Part shown: piece by piece, positions 33,886 through 43,195 of the stretch
Layout: each line of letters begins with the position of its first letter
Numbering within the stretch: the first letter of the stretch is position 1
Assembly: GCA_021927905.1 (NCBI GenBank)
Contig: BLLK01000019.1
Location: 992,001-1,056,000, forward strand
Direction: 5' to 3'
From: Chaetoceros tenuissimus
Lineage: Eukaryota > Bacillariophyta > Thalassiosirophyceae > Chaetocerotales > Chaetocerotaceae
Length of the DNA stretch: 64,000 nucleotides
Made by a program: the position numbers and the translations under genes
Notes under the pieces: generated by a model
Database searches by the model: none
What the model was told of the DNA's origin: nothing
What the model saw: the letters and a program-made list of their open reading frames with translations, nothing else

Positions 33886-35973
33886 AAACTTGGCTGGAAG
33901 GAATTGAATAGTGTAGCGCCTAATTTAAGCCCAGTTACCCTTACTTCTATTCCTATTCCTTCGGTCTCGCCAACCAACCCCCTTCAAACAAAACCCCCAT
34001 CAAATAACGATGCAAAACGCATCAAGGTGAATGTGGAAACTAGTGTAAAAAACACTAAACTTCCACATCACCGTGATATTGGTAAGTTAATTGAATCGGA
34101 TGCTGATTTGTTTAGGAAAGTGGGTTGGAGAAAGTTCATACAGATTAAAAGAGGCAGAGTCGACTTAGCAACTACAAATATAAATCATCCTGCTGGTCAT
34201 GTACTGAACCAGTACAGAAAGAGAGGAGTTCCAGTTCGTTTCAAAACCAAGCCGTGGAGCAAAGAACGTATTGATGAAGCGCTGCAAAGAGGCAGTCATC
34301 GGTCTTGCTTCGAGTATCTTGATTTTCTGGAGGAAGAGTTTGTGGATATGATGCAGAAAGGGCAGTGGATCATCCTGCCATTCGAAGACGTTCAGTCATT
34401 GCCAAACCTACGCCTATCACCACCTGGAGTTGTTCCACAACGCGAGAGAAGACCTAGATGGATTGTCGATTATAGCTTCTACAATATAAATGAAGACACG
34501 TTGCCACTGGTCTTGGATTCCATGCAATTTGGTCATGCTTTGGATAGAATACTTCGCGAAATATTGCTTTCCAATCCCAATCATGGACCAGTCCAGCTTA
34601 TGAAGGTAGACTTATCCGATGGCTTTTATCGGTTGTGCCTCAACATTGACGATATACCCAAGCTGGGAGTGACCTTCCCTTCTGCAACACACAACAACCT
34701 TGTAGCCTTTCCACTAGTATTGCCAATGGGCTGGAAGAATTCTCCTCCAGCGTTCTGTACTGCCACTGAAACAATTGCTGACCTAGCCAATCGTTCACTA
34801 CAAGCTGGAAGTCCTTCTGCAGCTCATCCACTTTCTAAACATGCTGCACCTATGGATGGCCCAATATCACCCCCAACTGCTACAGCTACTGCGCTGCAGC
34901 CCCCATTTGTTTCAGCTACCACGCTGAATTCATCACTATCACAAACTGATATTCCTACTGTTAGAGATCCGTCTCTACCCTTCCCTATGACATTACTACA
35001 GTATATCGACGTATTTGTTGATGACTTCATTGCCCTTGCACAAACTGGTAATCGAAATTACGTCCGAGACACATTGTTACACGCAATTGATACAGTGTTC
35101 CGTCCCAATGACTTCTATGACAGTGAATACAGACGCGAACCAGTGTCACTCAAAAAGTTGAGAAAGGGAGATTGCTCTTGGAGCACAATCAAGCTAGTGC
35201 TTGGGTGGATCATAAATACAGTAGCAATGACCATTGAGCTTCCACAGCATCGTCAGGAAAGACTTGGCGCCATTCTATCGAGTATTCCCTCAACACAGAA
35301 ACGCATAGGTGTCAAGAAATGGCATAAGCTTCTTGGTGAATTACGGTCTATGGCTTTAGCACTACCTGGTGCAAGATGTATGTTTGGAATGATGCAAGAA
35401 GCGTTGCGATCGTTGGATAAGAGAAGTCGAATTTCTTTGCGGAAGGGTGTACATCAATCGATTGCAGATTTTCAATGGATGCTCAAAGACATTTCAAAGA
35501 GACCAACTCGTATTGCCGAGCTAGTGCCACTTTTACCATCAGCTTTAGGCTTTCATGATGCGTCAGGTGAAGGAGCAGGCGGTGTTTGGTTCCCTTCTCA
35601 CACAATTGGAAGTCGTATGAAAAACAAAAACACATTGCATCCGTTACTGTGGAGATACAAGTGGCCTCAAGACATCATTGATGACTTGGTCACCGAAGAC
35701 AATCCTCAAGGAAAGATTACAAATTCCGATTTAGAATTAGCTGGAGGATTACTACACTTGGATGTGATAGCACATTGTTTGGATGTTCGAGAAAGGACAC
35801 TGGTCAGCAAGACGGATAATCTGGCTACTCTCTTCTGGGAAAGGAAAGGAAGTGCAACAAATGCAGCAGTAACACATCAACTCTTGAGACTCTTTGGAAT
35901 TCATCAGCGCTTTCATAGATACGTTGCAGGCAAGATGATTCTCAAATGCATCTTACCTTGGCGGCATGGTTGA
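33886..35973 (+). CDS. Reverse transcriptase-RNase H region of the retroelement
   Basis: The frame is open from the codon after the gag TGA and has no good ATG near its start, so translation probably depends on readthrough or the stop is a mutation. RT motifs: A near KVDLSDGFYRL, B at LPMGWKNSPPAF, and C at YIDVFVDDFIAL. An approximately 70-residue Ser/Thr/Ala/Pro-rich insert lies between B and C. The RNase H-like part has LGFHDASGEGAGGVWFP, SDLELAGG and KTDNLATLFW with the expected acidic residues. It ends abruptly at 35973. In another frame a few further codons (DDSQMHLTLAAWL) look like a continuation, suggesting a frameshift. Confidence 0.8.
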   Translation, partial: KLGWKELNSVAPNLSPVTLTSIPIPSVSPTNPLQTKPPSNNDAKRIKVNVETSVKNTKLPHHRDIGKLIESDADLFRKVGWRKFIQIKRGRVDLATTNINHPAGHVLNQYRKRGVPVRFKTKPWSKERIDEALQRGSHRSCFEYLDFLEEEFVDMMQKGQWIILPFEDVQSLPNLRLSPPGVVPQRERRPRWIVDYSFYNINEDTLPLVLDSMQFGHALDRILREILLSNPNHGPVQLMKVDLSDGFYRLCLNIDDIPKLGVTFPSATHNNLVAFPLVLPMGWKNSPPAFCTATETIADLANRSLQAGSPSAAHPLSKHAAPMDGPISPPTATATALQPPFVSATTLNSSLSQTDIPTVRDPSLPFPMTLLQYIDVFVDDFIALAQTGNRNYVRDTLLHAIDTVFRPNDFYDSEYRREPVSLKKLRKGDCSWSTIKLVLGWIINTVAMTIELPQHRQERLGAILSSIPSTQKRIGVKKWHKLLGELRSMALALPGARCMFGMMQEALRSLDKRSRISLRKGVHQSIADFQWMLKDISKRPTRIAELVPLLPSALGFHDASGEGAGGVWFPSHTIGSRMKNKNTLHPLLWRYKWPQDIIDDLVTEDNPQGKITNSDLELAGGLLHLDVIAHCLDVRERTLVSKTDNLATLFWERKGSATNAAVTHQLLRLFGIHQRFHRYVAGKMILKCILPWRHG

Positions 35974-36336
35974 GGTTTCCTAGTAAACATCAATTTTCGC
36001 CAATGCTCTTATAAATTAGCTATAGACACTAGAAGAGAAAGTGACGAATGGCAGTGGTGGTAACCACTTGGTCGAAATTTAGAAAAGTGACTCATATTTA
36101 CTTTGGAAACCTCTTCAATCCCCGTCTTTTGTCAAAGGGGGCACTGTAGGAAGTCAGTTTCGCACCTCGCACCATTCATTTTCACAACAAAAGAAAACAT
36201 CCATAGCAAGCTTGTAAGTGCAACACTATAATTCAAATTGTATATACAAGGCAGTCGTTTCGTTCATAAAACTAATATATATTGTGCTCACAGTGACAGT
36301 GATCATCGAAGGAAGGAGAAAGAAGGGGGAGAAACA
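35974..36336. other. 3' remnant of the retroelement and promoter of the next gene
   Basis: Contains the purine tract at 36136-36145 and a possible LTR start, then the upstream region of the Rpr2-like gene. No ORF is supported. Confidence 0.5.
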
Positions 36337-37476
36337 ATGAATAAAGAAAGGACATCAGCCCAAACACTACGATCGATGTATCAAGAAACAGCAGCTCTGT
36401 TTCTACAATCATGTGCTTCTTCAACACAGAAGAAGAAGGAGAACGCCAAGCAATCATGCGAAGCATTGATAGCAAGACAGTTAATACTAAATGTGATGCA
36501 TGAAGCAGATTATAGGGCGGACCGTGATGATTCTAAATGTATAAGTTCCAACGAGACATTTATAGAAACAAGTCAAGAAATCAACATTGTTCGTAGTGGA
36601 GGCAATAAAGAAACTGTTGCATCCGATGTGGCCGATCAGGAAGCTGCCAAAATATCAAATCTATATCAATCTCAGAGAAATGCATTGGATCAAAAGTCTA
36701 TGCATATTTCAATCTCGGAATTTTCCAAATCATTGGCTGATTCCATGTTTACGAATAAAAGAGACATGATTAGACATGATTTTTATTGCAAAGGATGTGG
36801 TCATAATCTTTTACCTTCTCCATTTGCAAAGGATGTAAAAGATTCTAATGTTTGTAATAATGCGCAAATCAGACTCAAGACTGCAAATAGAGGAAAGACG
36901 AGACGACGAAGAGCTTCTCGACAAGCAGCTAAAAAGCATACTTTTGAAAATCTTGTTTTGCAAAAAGGAAAAGGCGGTGGAAGGGCTTTTGCCAAAGGAG
37001 GGATCAAGAATAATAATACCTTTACTACTTCCACTGGTCATGGTAGAGCAGTCGCATCAGTCATGGATACAGAAACAGCTTTGAGGAAAAGACAAGCGTC
37101 TATTCGCGTTCATGATGGAGGTTGTAAAAACTACATTAGCTACAAATGTATATGTGGTACAGAACAAAAGTTCAAAGGTATCAAACCAAGTAATTTCAAA
37201 ATGAAAATGGACAATCAAGATGAGATAAAGAACTTAGGATCTAATAACTCTTCAAAGGCATATGCGGCATCAACGAAACGAAAGTATACTGATGACACTA
37301 GTAAGAATGAAGGTGACGATTTCATTCGACTAAGTAGTACACCTGATAAAAAGCAGTCAATTGATATTCCAAAGAAAAAGTTGAAACCACTTGAAAAAGG
37401 TCCTAAAAAGAAGAAGGCAAAAGGGAAACAGAAAAAGTCTGGTTTGTCGGACTTTCTATCTTCACTCAATGACTAA
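36337..37476 (+). CDS. RNase P/MRP Rpr2/Rpp21-like zinc-ribbon protein
   Basis: From the first ATG (36337) the protein has 379 residues. The N-terminus is helical, with the RHDFYCKGCGHNLLP motif near 151 giving Cys-x2-Cys. A basic run (KTRRRRASRQAAKK) follows, and the second half of the ribbon is CICGTEQKF near 271. This order (helix, CxxC, Arg/Lys-rich, CxC) matches Rpr2/Rpp21/Snm1 subunits of RNase P or MRP. They bind the catalytic RNA and act in tRNA or rRNA processing. The long Lys-rich tail (KKKKAKGKQKKSG) and the wide insert between the two Cys pairs are unlike short yeast homologues. Confidence 0.6.
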   Translation: MNKERTSAQTLRSMYQETAALFLQSCASSTQKKKENAKQSCEALIARQLILNVMHEADYRADRDDSKCISSNETFIETSQEINIVRSGGNKETVASDVADQEAAKISNLYQSQRNALDQKSMHISISEFSKSLADSMFTNKRDMIRHDFYCKGCGHNLLPSPFAKDVKDSNVCNNAQIRLKTANRGKTRRRRASRQAAKKHTFENLVLQKGKGGGRAFAKGGIKNNNTFTTSTGHGRAVASVMDTETALRKRQASIRVHDGGCKNYISYKCICGTEQKFKGIKPSNFKMKMDNQDEIKNLGSNNSSKAYAASTKRKYTDDTSKNEGDDFIRLSSTPDKKQSIDIPKKKLKPLEKGPKKKKAKGKQKKSGLSDFLSSLND

Positions 37477-37756
37477 ATCTTTATAATGTAAAATTTAAAA
37501 GTACTATTACATAGATTAGATCTCAGATCTCAAGGCAATTAAAACAGGTACATCACCATTTGTGAATAGACTTGGTAAGAAGAACGAAAACGATAGATAG
37601 AGAACATCTACGGTACATGAATAGAGGGAGACAGAAAAGATACATTACAAAGATTTCTAGCAACCTAGAGTATATACATTTTAGAATTAGGTAGAACATA
37701 GTAATCTTTGGAAGGTCCAATTTTATTCTTGATCAATGGCGTACCTCGCTCAACTT

Positions 37757-38542
37757 TTAGTCTATTTCTCCCATCATATGTTTCATATAGTATCGAATAA
37801 TTTCAATTTCCTTTACATCTGCAAACGGATTTACCTTTATGTATGCTGAAGGGGTAATACCAATTTTATTCTTTTTCTTGAAAGCTCCGAGTCCTCGTTC
37901 TTGTACGATACCATGAATCACCTCTTGAAGTGGCTGATAAGAACAACATGCTCTATGCAACGAAAACTCATCACTCCCATTAAGATTCTTGATCCATATA
38001 TGTGCTTCTTGCATACGACCACCATACCTATCAGCAAATGGCGAAGATTCAATCAATTTCGTCCTACCAATTACTCCATGTGAATGTCCAAGCCGAGTTT
38101 GTTGCGGGACGTGAAAGATTAGGAGATTCTTATTGATTGTAAATGCATAATGATCAATATGTTCGCATCGCGGCGGTATAAAGACACTTGACAGATTGGT
38201 TTTCGAGAATGCATATCGTCCAATATATATCAATTGAATGGATAGCTTGACATAAACAAGATTTCCACATCGAAGGAAAGCCTCTCTTTCAATCCGAATC
38301 ACAGTGTTGGCAAATATGACTCTTTGAATATTCTTGCATTTGTAGAAAGCCATTTTTGGAATCACAGTGACGCCTTCTTCTATGATTACTTGCTGCCATG
38401 ACTCTCGCTCTTTCCAAAAGTCTAGGCAAGCATCAGAAAGTCTTTCCTTTTCATAATCGTACTCGTCATGCAGTGGTCTATCCCAGATATCGGAGCCATC
38501 GTAAAAGAGAGTCACGAGGCCATTCAAATTGTCAACCCTCAT
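37757..38542 (-). CDS. BspA-like leucine-rich-repeat protein (LRR_5 family)
   Basis: A single-exon 261-residue protein starting MRVDNLNGLVTLFYDGS. BspA/LRR_5-type units lie at about residues 55-140 (VTVIPKMAFYKCKNIQRVIFANTVIRIEREAFLRC and following). The C-terminal 80 residues (WIKNLNGSDEFSLHRACCSYQP, then GITPSAYIKVNPFADVKE) are a conserved family tail. I recall this architecture as a very large family in Chaetoceros tenuissimus. No signal peptide is seen. Two decayed relatives lie at 56334-57169 and 59400-59665. Function unknown. Confidence 0.8.
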   Translation of the reverse strand: MRVDNLNGLVTLFYDGSDIWDRPLHDEYDYEKERLSDACLDFWKERESWQQVIIEEGVTVIPKMAFYKCKNIQRVIFANTVIRIEREAFLRCGNLVYVKLSIQLIYIGRYAFSKTNLSSVFIPPRCEHIDHYAFTINKNLLIFHVPQQTRLGHSHGVIGRTKLIESSPFADRYGGRMQEAHIWIKNLNGSDEFSLHRACCSYQPLQEVIHGIVQERGLGAFKKKNKIGITPSAYIKVNPFADVKEIEIIRYYMKHMMGEID

Positions 38543-38595
38543 GGTTTGAAGATATGAAGTTTTAGCCCATATGTAGTTCAGGGATAATATGATAA

Positions 38596-39456
38596 TCCTT
38601 CAAAGGATCGGCTTGTTGCAAGTCTGATGAGCAAGAATTGCAAGGATCAGAACTTTATTTTGCATCGTGTTTGGCAACCGAAGCAAATTTTGCATTACCG
38701 GCTGTTGTCAGTGGAAATCTTCAAAATGATCGTAATCAGCACTGCACCACGTTAGGTCTAGAAGGCACATCTGATCCATGCTGCTCTCTTCCATCAGATC
38801 ACGTAGGATTGTTCGTTCAATGTCAATTTGCAAGCTCCTTTATGGACGGTTCTGGTGACGATTATCTTATTAACCTAGGAGTTGGTATTGTTGATCAAAT
38901 GAAGAACAAGTATGCAGTCTCTCCAAAGACAGTAAAAAATGACAACAACTTTTGCCTCAATACATATTTCAGCAATCTCGCTTATAATCTTTTTAATTTG
39001 ATTGCAGAGTCCGTTCTGGAAGCGGATCTTCAGAAGAGATGTTTTGATGAACTCACAGATCCTAACTTTCTCTTTTACAATGAACAATTGACCAAGCAAA
39101 GAATGGCGTTGTGTGATAATGACAAAAATAATGTACATTTCACCACACAAGCATTCATTGTTCATCTGATCAAAAGAGAATCACTCCGTATGGAAGGCTT
39201 GGATATTGCAACTCCCCATTTGAAACTGGTTCTTGAAACAGACAAATCACGTAGTCCACCCGAAACAAACGATTTGACTTCATTCAATCTCGATTTCGGC
39301 GCAATCATTTCCGGATATTCTTCATACATTTTCAGTAATGGTTCTTGCATCGCAGATAATTTGAAAAAGTATGATTCTTCCTTTGCCGCCCATTCCACTT
39401 CATCTCTAATGAAGCGTGCCTCTACTGCTGTATATTTGTATTCAATCTTTTTGTAG
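38596..39456 (+). pseudogene. 5'-truncated unknown gene
   Basis: The frame is open from 38596 (after a TAA at 38593) to 39456, but has no ATG until 38842. Upstream residues (SACCKSDEQELQGSELYFASC) still look coding, with Cys clusters. It sits only about 50 bp from the start of the divergent LRR gene, so there is no room for a long first exon. I read this as the 3' part of a larger gene, or an exon with an unseen start. The product family is not recognised. Confidence 0.45.
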
Positions 39457-40176
39457 TTCGACTCTTTCGAAATTTGTCTTTCTTTCGAAGGTTGTCAATG
39501 GCATCACGTTGTTATGTACAATATAAGAAGGAAGAAACGCATCTACTTAGAAGAAGTATTCTTCTAGACCGAGTTAAGGTTATCTCGTTATCTCGTTGCC
39601 TTCTCTCGTAGCATCCATATCTCTTGAATCATATACTACCATTCCTACTTCTTTCGGCACATCGGAGAAGGCAATTCTATCATCTCCTATCAACGCCACT
39701 TGTACTCTTCTTCCGTATCCATATGAAGAAGAATAATCACCATTTTCAAAGATTAAAGTTTTTGATTGCCAACAGTTGTTGTTTTAGTCCTTGATCAAAG
39801 ATGGATGAACTCATTGTGTTGAGATGTTACATACTTTTATTGTGTGTGGTCCGTGTAGAAAGAGAACGAGGTAGCTGACTTTGCTAGATGAGGAAATACC
39901 ACGTATTTCAGTAGAAGGTTCACAAAATAGGTTACACAACTTGTTGTATTGGATTTTCATTATCACTTTTCGAAATCCATTTGAGTTTTATCAGCATGAA
40001 AACCTACTTCCTAGCACGGTCTCCTCCTGGTTTGGTGTTTGAAATCTCAACATGTAAATAATAAAAGCTCGTTTTAATTAAAAAAAGTTTTGTATTATCA
40101 CTGGTGTGCTTCGCACTTACTCAAAATGCAAAAAAGGTGAGAAGGAATCGCACATTTTTTGTATTTGTTGGGCTAT

Positions 40177-40219
40177 GCCACGCATACACATTTCGGCAAG
40201 CGAAAGTGTAATGCGTGGC
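40177..40219. ncRNA. Stable hairpin, possible small RNA
   Basis: Arms GCCACGCAT-ACAC-A-TTTCG and CGAAA-GTGT-A-ATGCGTGGC pair over 18 bp with one bulged A on each arm and a 5-nt loop GCAAG. Near-perfect pairing in AT-rich intergenic DNA suggests selection or a recent inverted duplication. Either strand could be the transcript. A short-inverted-repeat element is an alternative. Confidence 0.35.
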
Positions 40220-41585
40220 TGATTCTTTTCAATAAAATAATTTTGCAAAAGTTGAGTGAATGAGCGATTCAAGTGATATGAATATATGAAGAAGAATCCA
40301 ATCTAACAACGTACGTAGTCCTACTTAGACTAAAATCAATAGCCAATACAAATGCCTCTATCCATGATGACATAATGAACAATTTTCTCTTCAACCATTA
40401 AAAATTTTCCCTTGTTGAGAGATAGTAAATGCAATTTGAAATGACTGTACTGAATTTGTCTTTTTCAGTGCTACTTTTCAGAGAAACTTTTTCATCATCA
40501 AATTGAATCTGGGTCAGTTCCTATTTTCAAAGAAACATAGCATTATTCAAGGATCTCAAGGTAGAGTCGAGTTGACTGTTTTGAACAGCAGATTGGTGCT
40601 TTTTTGCGCTAATTATTTGCAATCAACATTTGAAAAGAGAACGGCGTGAAAAGGAAGACGTACAGCTTGTGATGGCCGTGATTGTGTGCTCCGAAATATT
40701 TTAGTAAAAATCGTTTTCTTTTCAACAAAATGAAAGAAATATTCATTTTGGCTGCGCACATGGATTGAATGTATTTAGGAGATAGATCGCTAGATCTAAT
40801 CAATATACATGAAGGTGTTGATTGTTATATTCAATTGGAGATACCATCCATTACTTTTTTCGTGGTCTTTGTTTTTGTTGTACAAGCTGGTGTGAGTCTG
40901 ATCTCAAAAGAACTGACAATTGTGAGTAGGAGTAGGTTAGCAAGTTTGGCCATCATGCATTGATCTAGTGTGGTACTCGCTCCTCTTACATGCTCAATCT
41001 TGTCTCTTAGTTCTCGACATTGTAAAATAAAGGTGTTGATATGTTTTATGTAATACCGTTTCTGATAAGTTATGGTATGGTTTGGTTAGTTATTGTGTTC
41101 TATTAGTTGTTGGTTTTGTACATATTCATAATAAGAAAGGTACCTATTGTATCTGTAATGTGTTGCTGCAGTTTCATGAAGTTGCTGTTATGTTTGTTCC
41201 TGTTTGTTCGTTGACCGATAAAAAACGGAAAAGTAGAAAGTATGGTAGATAAAACAGCTATGGTGATGTTTGGCTAGTAATTATTTAATAGTTGATTAGC
41301 TGATTGACAGGTGTCATGTAATAACGGTGGGTTTTGGTTCGGAAATTCAAATCGTACAGACCCCGAAATTTGCAAGTTATGTAGTTTTTTGATTTTAGAT
41401 GCGCGATCAGGACCCTCCCCCATCGCGCGGGGGTGTAATGATGGCGGTAGTGCTGAGGCGCAGGCCGTGAAACAAGATGAACTGTACTGTACGTACGTAT
41501 GTGAGATACTTGTATTGTCCCCCTAAATGGGCAGGCCGAAAAGGTAAAGTATGGTTATGGGATTGTTATGGGATTCAATTTGGGG

Positions 41586-41691
41586 CTGGGGCTAACAACT
41601 CCGTCTTAAATAAAATGGCTAGAAAATGAGTCCCGTAAAGACTGGGGCTAACAACTACGTCTTACTTAAATGGCTAGTCAAAATGAATCCC
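41586..41691 (+). repeat. Tandem repeat of about 50 bp, two copies
   Basis: Copies at 41586-41634 and 41642-41691 share CTGGGGCTAACAACT, CGTCTTA, AAATGGCTAG, AAAATGA and TCCC. They lie upstream of the Lys-rich protein gene. Confidence 0.85.
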
Positions 41692-42000
41692 ATTGGTTCT
41701 GGGGTTACTTTCTGGCTCTAATTTTGAGGGGGGATAATTTTGTACGTATGAGGTTGTACTGGGCTCCTTCCTGTCTACGCACTCGATCCTATCAACCATT
41801 CAAAAGAAAATAAAGAAAAGACTGCTCTCTATTCTCTATCCTCATATCTCATATCTCAATTGAATCGTTTTATTTTGTGAGTATTTCATTCTTTCTCACT
41901 CTTCATTTGGAAAACGTTAGAATTGAGGGAATGGCGATCCGGCGATTGAATTGGATAGATTGAGTTATTACAATCTGGGACAAGGAATTGTGTAGGACAT

Positions 42001-42847
42001 TTTGTTCAGCCTCAAATCAGAGACAATGATGTATCTACTGATAATGCCAAAAACACATCATGCTTTGACCCAGGTTTCTACAAAGATGTACACGAGGACG
42101 TGGCTGTACCATTCTCCAATGCCTTGTTCACCCAACTGAATGCATTGGGAATCAGCGGAGAAGGTAATAAACAAAGCATAGCACCATTTGTTGTTGCAAG
42201 TAAAGAATGCAGTGACTTTATTTTTCTTGATGCCGATATCTGTACAAATGATGACATGAGTCAAAACTGTAAAGATACAAGAACTATTGAATATAAATAT
42301 ACTTCAGTATTTGACGAGTTTGGTAAAAAGGCAAAGACCAAAAAGATCAAGCGCACTGTTTGCGTCGATGGATGCTTCGAAGGTGATACAATGTCTCCTA
42401 TTGAGGAAGAGGAGTATCTTGCACTAGCTCAGATTACCATGGACCGTAAGTTTCAAGAATTATTTCATCAACGAAGGTCAAGCATGTAATCCAGAAATCG
42501 TCCCATATCCGTTTGGAGAGCTTTGCGATGGAGAGACTGACATTGAAGTAACGGCGAAGTTTGTGAAAACAAAAGCTGACAAGTGCTACCCAGCCATTAG
42601 TGACAAGTACGCAAAGAAGAAGTGCAAGGGTACCAAGGCAGCAAAGGGTACTAAGACTCCGAAGGGTCGTACTAAATCTCCAAAGGGTGGTAAAGGTTCG
42701 AAAACAAGTGCCCCGACTGCTTCGCCAACTACATGCAATGTTGATAATTGTGTAGAGTATCAGTCTTGTGGTGTCTGTAAGACATGTGATTCGGGATACT
42801 TCATTTCTTCTGGTATCTGCAAAAGTGGTTGGGTGTATCCTAATTAA
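42001..42847 (+). CDS. Cys- and Lys-rich secreted-type protein, 5' end uncertain
   Basis: The frame is open from about 41959 and the acceptor TTTTGTTCAG before 42011 suggests an upstream exon with the start codon, not identified. The first part has evenly spaced Cys (CFDP, KECSD, DICTN, QNCKD, VCVDGCFEG). At 42446 the frame must change: either a 31-nt intron (42445-42475, GTAAGT to AAG), which restores the frame, or a 1-nt indel. The second part holds a Lys/Thr/Ser/Pro/Gly cassette (KGTKAAKGTKTPKGRTKSPK) and a Cys-rich end (CNVDNCVEYQSCGVCKTCDSG). Such cassettes occur in diatom wall-associated proteins. Function unknown. Confidence 0.5.
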
Positions 42848-43195
42848 ATGACATGATGGAATATAGAGGAGGTACCAAGACGTGCAAATATACAAGTAGG
42901 GAACTAAAGCTCCAAAGACTATAGTACAGATGAATCAGGGCAACAGGAATAAGTAGTAGAAATGTCAACATGATAACATACTACAGTGCTCGCTTAGAAC
43001 AGAGAAACAGGAAAAGATAATGTACAATAGATAAAAAAGATTCAATTTAAGATCATCGTAGTCACATTCGTCTTTTATTATTTTATCACATGGACCTAAG
43101 ATATCTCTGTTATTAAATAAAATTCAAATAAGATCTCAAAGTGTTCAGTAATGAAGAAGAACGATTAGTTAGTTCAATTCTCTTTTTCAAAGTAT
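42848..43195. other. Convergent spacer
   Basis: Between the stop codons of the Lys-rich protein gene and the plastid-type membrane protein. It presumably holds both 3' UTRs; no other signal seen. Confidence 0.5.

Larger units (their letters stand above)
31843..36160 (+). mobile_element. Retroelement with gag-like and RT-RNase H regions, 3' truncated
   Basis: Two long ORFs in one frame make up the element, separated by one TGA. The second has reverse transcriptase and RNase H but neither an integrase zinc motif/DDE domain nor a tyrosine recombinase is present before the next gene. Near its 3' side a purine tract (AAAGGGGGCA, 36136-36145) is followed by TGTAGGAAGTC, which looks like a polypurine tract plus LTR start, but no matching 5' LTR was seen. 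Related diatom elements that I remember continue into a tyrosine recombinase (DIRS-like). The class assignment is therefore tentative. Base composition is more balanced than in the surrounding DNA. Confidence 0.75.
39457..42000. other. Gene-poor 2.5-kb region
   Basis: No supported gene on either strand. It holds a strong 43-nt hairpin at 40177-40219, a tandem 49/50-bp repeat at 41586-41691 and a GC-rich island near 41400-41470. I found no tRNA. An RNA gene or the 5' exon of the gene at 42001 could be hidden here. Confidence 0.55.

Noticed and set aside
31392-36200. Intact LTR retrotransposon with paired LTRs
   Set aside because: No matching long direct repeats could be found on both sides by eye.
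40609-40963. Short ORFs in the 39.5-42 kb region
   Set aside because: AT-rich, no conserved motif, and lengths expected by chance.
41400-41470. GC-rich island with CCCCC and GGGGG arms as a tRNA or terminator
   Set aside because: No cloverleaf or T-loop consensus; pairing is limited to about five bases.
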